64,000 bases of DNA from Antitrichia curtipendula (Eukaryota; Streptophyta; Bryopsida; Hypnales; Leucodontaceae): the NCBI GenBank assembly GCA_951230915.1, contig OX579639.1, forward strand, positions 22,444,001-22,508,000, given 5' to 3'. The stretch's first letter is position 1. Each line of letters starts with the position of its first letter. The translations under genes were made by a program, and so were the position numbers. Positions 59,401 to 64,000 of this stretch are shown here, piece by piece. The notes beneath the pieces were generated by a model. It did not search any database. It saw only the letters and a program-made list of their open reading frames with translations, and was not told the DNA's origin.

Positions 59401-60697
59401 CCAAGCACATATTCTAGCAAGTGATTGGCTACATTTTTAGCAACACAACCAATATAGTATCAACCACGCACATTTTCTAGCCAGAAAGCAGAATTTCAAG
59501 CAAGAACTCAGAACTTATAGCAACACAGCAAGCACAAAAGGATCCTAGCAAACTTTGAAGCAATAGAGCCAATATTCAAGCAAGAGAAGAAGTATCGTAT
59601 AAAAACAACATGTTATAAATCAGCGATGCACATATTTAAGCAGAGGCGCACATTCTGAAGGCATGAAACAAATTCTGAGCATTGATTGAGGTTTATTTCC
59701 AAGCAACGTTGCACCTTCAGAGGTGAAGAAGGTCGTTTTCAATCAAACCCTAATCCATTAGCACAGTTGAAGGAGAGAACGGAATGAGGCTACAGGAAGA
59801 TACCAAACATTCAGAGGATTGCAAGCAACGTGGAAGTGTAAAGGAACTATATTTTTACAATACCTGAGATACTTGTAGGAAATGGGTAGCATGGGAGACC
59901 CATTGCCGTGGACCTTCGTGGAAAGTCACAACATCTTTGCTGTTTGGGGACACTGTCGTCTCTTCCGCCCACCACTGCTCAACCAGAGTCTTCACATTTT
60001 CAGCGAGGGAGTCGCTCCGAGTCTTTCTCCGATGGTGCAGCCAAAATGCATCTTGAGCAGAGTCTAGTAGTACTCGTCTTCCTTGCGCCTTTGAGATATT
60101 ACGCCTGTCCACCCCTAACAACCCAGCAATTCCTCTTCCACTGCCAACATTTCCTTTAGAAGCGAATGTACACAAAATATCCTTTGCCATTATAATTTTA
60201 GAAGTTTTCTGACCCACCAAGTGCTCTCGCATGCCTTCTCGCACACTGCTAAGAACGGAATGTCCCAACTTCACAGATTCTAAGTTACTCAAGTACGCTG
60301 GAGTGATGTCAGCCATACAAGTGTGTCCCAAGAGTTTCTCAACAGTGAGAGCTCGTATGTTCCTATCATATTGTTGAAGACGCTGTGCTGTAAACGCAGC
60401 AATTTCCTTCGCTACATGCGCACTAATTCTATTCACCCTAGATGCACACAAATCAGAAGTACCCGGCGATTCACAAGATGGATTGGAATCAATCGGGACT
60501 TCCCTGTTGGCGCCAGCTGCCTTCCTTGCCCTACAACGTCGTGTTCGCTCCCGACTATCTCTTTTGCGCTTTTCAGCATACCATGCTTGGTGTGCCTCTT
60601 CTAGTCCACCTTGTGCCTCTCCTAATCCAGGTGGGGCACATTCTAATGCTTCAGCAGAAGCCATTTCTTCTGCCATTTCAGGAATGAGTGGCCTCAC
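56472..60697 (-). CDS. DDE-type transposase-like gene, three exons, apparently intact
   Basis: Exons: 60697-59864 (ATG most likely at 60676; the 60697 edge is a TTTTTCTAG acceptor, so a leader exon may precede), 58647-57179, 56934-56472. Junctions CAG|GTATTG to GTGCAG|CTC and CAG|GTGGGA to AAAG|GTTG keep frame, giving about 914 residues with no internal stop. N-terminus basic (KRKRDSRERTRRCRARK), then an HTH-like GIAGLLGVDRRNISKAQ. Exon 2: Cys-rich region (CNCDCEFVCGGL; CLLGECPDCG), then the catalytic-looking series CVDFSENYT (near 57,985), WSDGCSGQFK (near 57,710) and GSGHGKGEVDGAG (near 57,580), the D...D...D/E pattern of a eukaryotic RNase H-fold family. Exon 3 is an SH3/BAH-like tail. The second copy of an intron segment links it to the RING gene. 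Exact superfamily not assigned. Confidence 0.75.
57041..57146. repeat. 53-bp direct repeat, two units, in intron
   Basis: GTTTGCCAAAATACCCA starts at 57,041 and again at 57,094; the units end in CATTCAAGAAAGAGTCT. They lie in the last intron of the DDE gene. Confidence 0.88.
58705..59790 (-). repeat. Right arm of the kilobase-scale inverted repeat (in intron 1 of the DDE gene)
   Basis: Reverse-complement partner of 49,820-51,072, including a 20-bp array (AGCACATACAGTAGCACCCT-type, about 58,870-59,240). It is bounded by two similar direct repeats of about 38 bp: GAAGATACTAAACATTCACA near 58,684 and GAAGATACCAAACATTCAGA near 59,796, which could mark how the segment was duplicated or inserted. 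Confidence 0.88.
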
Positions 60698-60699
60698 CT

Positions 60700-61985
60700 A
60701 GAAAAAGAAGGTGCATACAGTAAAAAAGTCTAATTTTCCAGGTTGATCAGGCTCTTATCCCCTACACCCTAATTCACCAGTGATCCCTTTGGTGAGAAGA
60801 AATTGTTCATCAGCTAGTCTTCATGCCTTTTGTTGGGTATACTTCACACTGCTAGCAGGACGCTTACACTGTGAAGAATACCCATTGCAACCACACTCCC
60901 CACACAAAACCCACCTCCGCAAACGCCATGTATTCTTTCCACGGCAAGCACTCATCAAACCCTCTCAAAACAAAAACAACGCAAACAATACTCCGTCAAA
61001 CAACATCTTAACGTCAAAAAACCTACCCAAAACAGCCTCATTCGCGCATCACACACGTTCTCACCCTGAACCCTAATTCTTTGTGGATGCATGGGTCCTG
61101 TCGCGCAAAATCGATGACAACAAGAAGTAAACCCTAAAGCAATATAACTGCAAGCTTGCAATGAGGTAGAACTTACCAAACCACTTATTGAACGTAACTT
61201 CCAGAATGCAATGAAACCCTATTTCAATAACCGAAGTTCTGAAGATCACCCAACCTTCCACTCCGCTCCACAGACCCTAAAGTAGCACCCTCCCGCATCG
61301 ATCGTCCTGGTTCTGCATTGTAGATGCAGCTTTGGCTTCTGACAGTTTCCTCACAAACAACAAGAAATGAAATGCACGCATAGCACCTAGAGAGTATGGA
61401 TATCCCATTTGAACACAGTCTTCATCGTGAGAGTGGTGGCGTGAAAGCAAAACCTGTACGTGCAACAAGATCCTACTCTCTGCAAGCCAAAAAATTGTCT
61501 TACAAAAGCAGCGTCTTCAGCGTCATGTGTCCACCAATGCAATGCAGCACTCAAGGTAACTGGTGGCTGAAGCAAAACACGGCAGAAGCAGAAACACAAG
61601 CAGAAGCACTAGGATCCGAAAGAGACGATAGGAACTAAACCCTAAACCGCAGTTGGGTTCATCCGCAAATTGCGCTCATCCAAACACAATCATCCACTGA
61701 CGTAGCTAGCAACCTCGATCTTCTGAAGTCACTTATTCATCTTTCACTCAACAATATTCATCCGTTTAAGGACCTTTCAGCACAAAAAGCACTGGTTACA
61801 TGAATATAAAGTTGCTTTTGGGATCTCAAACAATGACTAAAAGTGGATGGCATTACAAAATAAGATTCTCTAAAGTTTATAAAAAAAGAAAACATAATCT
61901 TCAAACCAAAATTCAATCACACTTTTCACACAACTATCCTAAAGCATTTAAAAAAGGAAGTGTTACGTCCTAAGTGGCTTATATT
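60700..61985. other. Upstream region of the DDE gene, no further gene seen
   Basis: Probable promoter and leader of the minus-strand DDE gene; CCCTAAT/CCCTAAA motifs at about 60,760, 61,070, 61,130 and 61,637. Short open frames at 60,780-61,640 overlap on both strands with no domain. 61,790-61,960 is AT-rich. Confidence 0.4.
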
Positions 61986-61990
61986 AGCTC

Positions 61991-63596
61991 ATGTGTACCC
62001 TGGAGCAGGCTAAGGATTTTTTCAAGGAAACTTCAGAGTCCGACACAACAATTCTTGTGAGTTCTGGGTCTGATGACTCTCCTAAAGAACCCGTTATTCG
62101 CAACCGAAGATGCCGGAAGAAATCAATAGTGTCCTCTCCCAGAGTTCAGACACCTGAAGAGGGTGTTGCTGCGAGGACATTAGTTTCATGTTCATCGGGT
62201 CCGCTATTAGAGGGCATTACAATGCCGCCCAATCCAAGCTGTCCCGAGCTTATGATTGGGGCTCCTGTATGCGAGGTTTTGCCTCCGCAGACTGGAGGCT
62301 CCCCTCGCTTGGTGGATGAGTCAGTACCAACGGACTTGGGCCTCATTGTATCGTGTGATCCCACGATAGCAGTCGTGGATTTGCCGTCACTTCCCCCGCC
62401 GACCATGACTGACGAGATTCGGCAGGATACTCTTACTGATATTTCCCCACTTAGCCCATTGCTAGTTAAGCGAAGGGTGACTTTCGGAGTTCCTGCGGTT
62501 TTAAAACCTCATGTTTGTACTGGAGTACCGGATTCTGTGAATATTGCTACTGATGTTTCGCATGAAGTCATCGGAGTTGCGGAGGTCAATTTTCCGGATT
62601 GGATGAGGGTTCTTTGTCATTTGCCTAGTGTGTGTTTACCTAGCCGGGGTAATCCGGACGATAAAAAATCAAAACATTTCGAAGCAGTTAGGCTTGCGCA
62701 CTGTTTTACTTACAATGACATTTTTGACTGGGTTCAGGGACAGGTTGTGCCGGTGGGGGAGAATGCTGAGTCTGAACTTGGAGTTCCTTCTGATGTGGAG
62801 GCCGTCGAGGGTAAGGGTTTAGGGGCCGTTGAGAGCGGCGCTAATCGTCCTTGAGGTTGCATCCTTGGGTTTCATGGTGCTCGACATCTCGCCGTTCGAA
62901 ATGAATTAGTCTAACTAGATGTTGTCCCCATCTGCAGATCGTTGGGAGCCCCGGGTGCCAACAGCTATGAAATCCAAAAAGGTACCTTGTCGACGGTATA
63001 CAGTGATCCTTGACCTGAATGAAGTTCTTATTTTCAGGTCATTTTCTGGTTATAAACGGTCTTCAAGGTTTAGACCAGGTTGTGTAGACTTCCTTGATTG
63101 GTTGCAATCGAAGGCGGACATTGCTTTCTGGAGCAGTGTTTCACCATCAAATCTGAAGTCCTTATTGGGTTCGCTTCTTGAGTCCACTTCTCTTGGTCCC
63201 GGTGACGTCAGGGCTTTTTCTCAGGATGAGTGCACAATGTCGTCTTATAGGAATCTGGATAACCCAGAGAAGCCCTTTTTCCTGAAGGATTTGTCATATT
63301 TCTCCAGCCTTATGGGATTGGACTCTATCGATAATGTTATTTTAGTCGATGACAGTCCAGAGAAGAATCTATTGAACAATTCCTACAATGCAATCCACCC
63401 GCAATCCTGGGCTGGTGATATGCGGGACTCTTTCCTCCTCAGTGGTCTTAAGCCTTGGCTTCATGGGCTTTTTGCTTCCAACGTACCTGTCGCAGATTAT
63501 GTGAAGGCGAATCCACTTCCCGGTGGTCAATATTCCATGGACCCATTGTCGTCTGTGGGTAATATGATTTTGAAGGGTGTTGCTTTTGAGACTTAG
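61991..63596 (+). CDS. Two-exon gene with FCP1/NIF-type HAD phosphatase-like domain
   Basis: Exons 61991-62810 and 62938-63596, joined GAGG|GTAAGG to CTGCAG|ATC with phase kept (Gly/Asp junction); about 492 residues, ending TAG TAA. The 5' edge is uncertain: ATG 61,991 or a GGAGCAG acceptor at 62,010. The first half is acidic and Ser/Pro-rich (low complexity). The second half is FCP1-like: VILDLNEVLIF (motif I; the nucleophile Asp is kept, the second Asp is Asn), SSRFRPGCVDFLDWL, ADIAFWSSVSP, and NVILVDDSPEKNLL (motif with DDSP). FCP1-type enzymes dephosphorylate phospho-Ser proteins such as the RNA polymerase II tail; activity here is uncertain because of the Asn. Exon 1 contains a palindrome copy (ATCGTGTGATCCCACGAT) at 62,349-62,366. 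Confidence 0.62.
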
Positions 63597-64000
63597 TAAT
63601 CCGTTAGCAGGTGTGGATATCGTGAGTTCTCATGATATTTTTTTGAAAGTGTTCATTTATTTCCGATAGCCACGAGCATTTACTTCCTCTAGTATCCCAG
63701 AACTGTTTGTAAATACTGTAAATCAACTTTATTATTGTAATTATTATGATCATGTACAGGTTACTCTCAGTAATAAAAACACTTTGTAAGCTTGTTTCCT
63801 AATTCCCTTGTCCAATTTCTGTGGAATGGCAAATGTTTAATTGAAATTGAACACATGTTTGATGCTTAATAGTCTCCTCGTCCGGGCATATTTTGGGACC
63901 TCATAATACTTATAATTATTGAATCTAGATTTTCAAAGGTGATTAGTCACTTTCTGACTTAGTAATTGCTATATCTTTCTTCAGTGACCTAAAATTACAC
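63597..64000 (+). other. 3' flank of the FCP1-like gene
   Basis: Contains a palindrome variant (ATATCGTGAGTTCTCATGATAT) near 63,616 and a candidate polyadenylation signal AATAAA at 63,772-63,777. No further gene before the window ends. Confidence 0.4.

Noticed and set aside
1..64000. Bacterial, organellar or viral origin
   Set aside because: Spliced genes, plant-type CACTA and LINE domains and TTTAGGG repeats point to a plant nuclear genome. The ParB-like and HAD-like domains alone do not outweigh this.

Overview
The window looks like nuclear DNA of a land plant (or close streptophyte) with a large, repeat-rich genome. The reasons are an L1-type LINE of the plant kind, a CACTA element carrying the plant-specific TNP2 / DUF4218 / DUF4216 transposase layout, spliced genes with GT-AG introns, TTTAGGG-derived (plant telomere-type) degenerate repeats, and kilobases of AT-rich non-coding sequence. 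I found no housekeeping gene, tRNA or rRNA. Almost everything codable is mobile-element or mobile-element-like. I cannot name the species.

Layout. 0.3-0.6 kb: small MITE-like element. 0.64-7.68 kb: full-length but decayed L1-type LINE on the minus strand with a 13-bp target-site duplication (TSD). 8.8-12.3 kb: minus-strand DUF7869-type (RNase H-like) pseudogene, with a 77-bp tandem array of palindromes upstream. 13-26.5 kb: mostly non-coding; it holds degenerate telomere-like repeats (15.05-15.6 kb), a 2.3-kb PIF/Harbinger-like element filled with a 133-bp hairpin satellite (16.54-18.88 kb), several short tandem repeats and a few unassigned exon-like scraps. 26.6-32.3 kb: plus-strand spliced gene with a ParB/sulfiredoxin-like core and a methyltransferase-like C-terminal part; its first intron holds an 11-unit, 54-bp palindrome array. 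32.43-47.60 kb: complete CACTA element with matching ends and an ATG duplication. Inside it are two divergently transcribed genes: a decayed TNP2-type transposase (+) and a spliced second gene (-) whose protein contains a degenerate FCP1-like HAD domain and ends in a DUF8039-like domain. 47.6-52.1 kb: plus-strand spliced gene for a coiled-coil/RING-H2 protein. 56.5-60.7 kb: minus-strand, apparently intact three-exon DDE-type transposase gene. These two genes converge, and homologous 1.1-1.25-kb intron segments form a long inverted repeat. 62.0-63.6 kb: plus-strand two-exon gene with an FCP1/NIF-type phosphatase-like domain.

Three threads link the regions. (i) An 18-bp near-palindrome of the form ATCGTGAG-TTCCCACGAT recurs singly and in two arrays, next to or inside the DUF7869, ParB-like and FCP1-like genes. 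(ii) FCP1-like HAD domains occur in two different genes here, one fused into a CACTA protein. (iii) In-frame stops in otherwise well-preserved spliced frames are nearly all TAG where Gln (CAG) would be one C-to-T step away. That fits decay by CHG methylation, although readthrough or recoding deserves exclusion. All exon models come from eye-read splice sites and phase agreement, not from transcripts.
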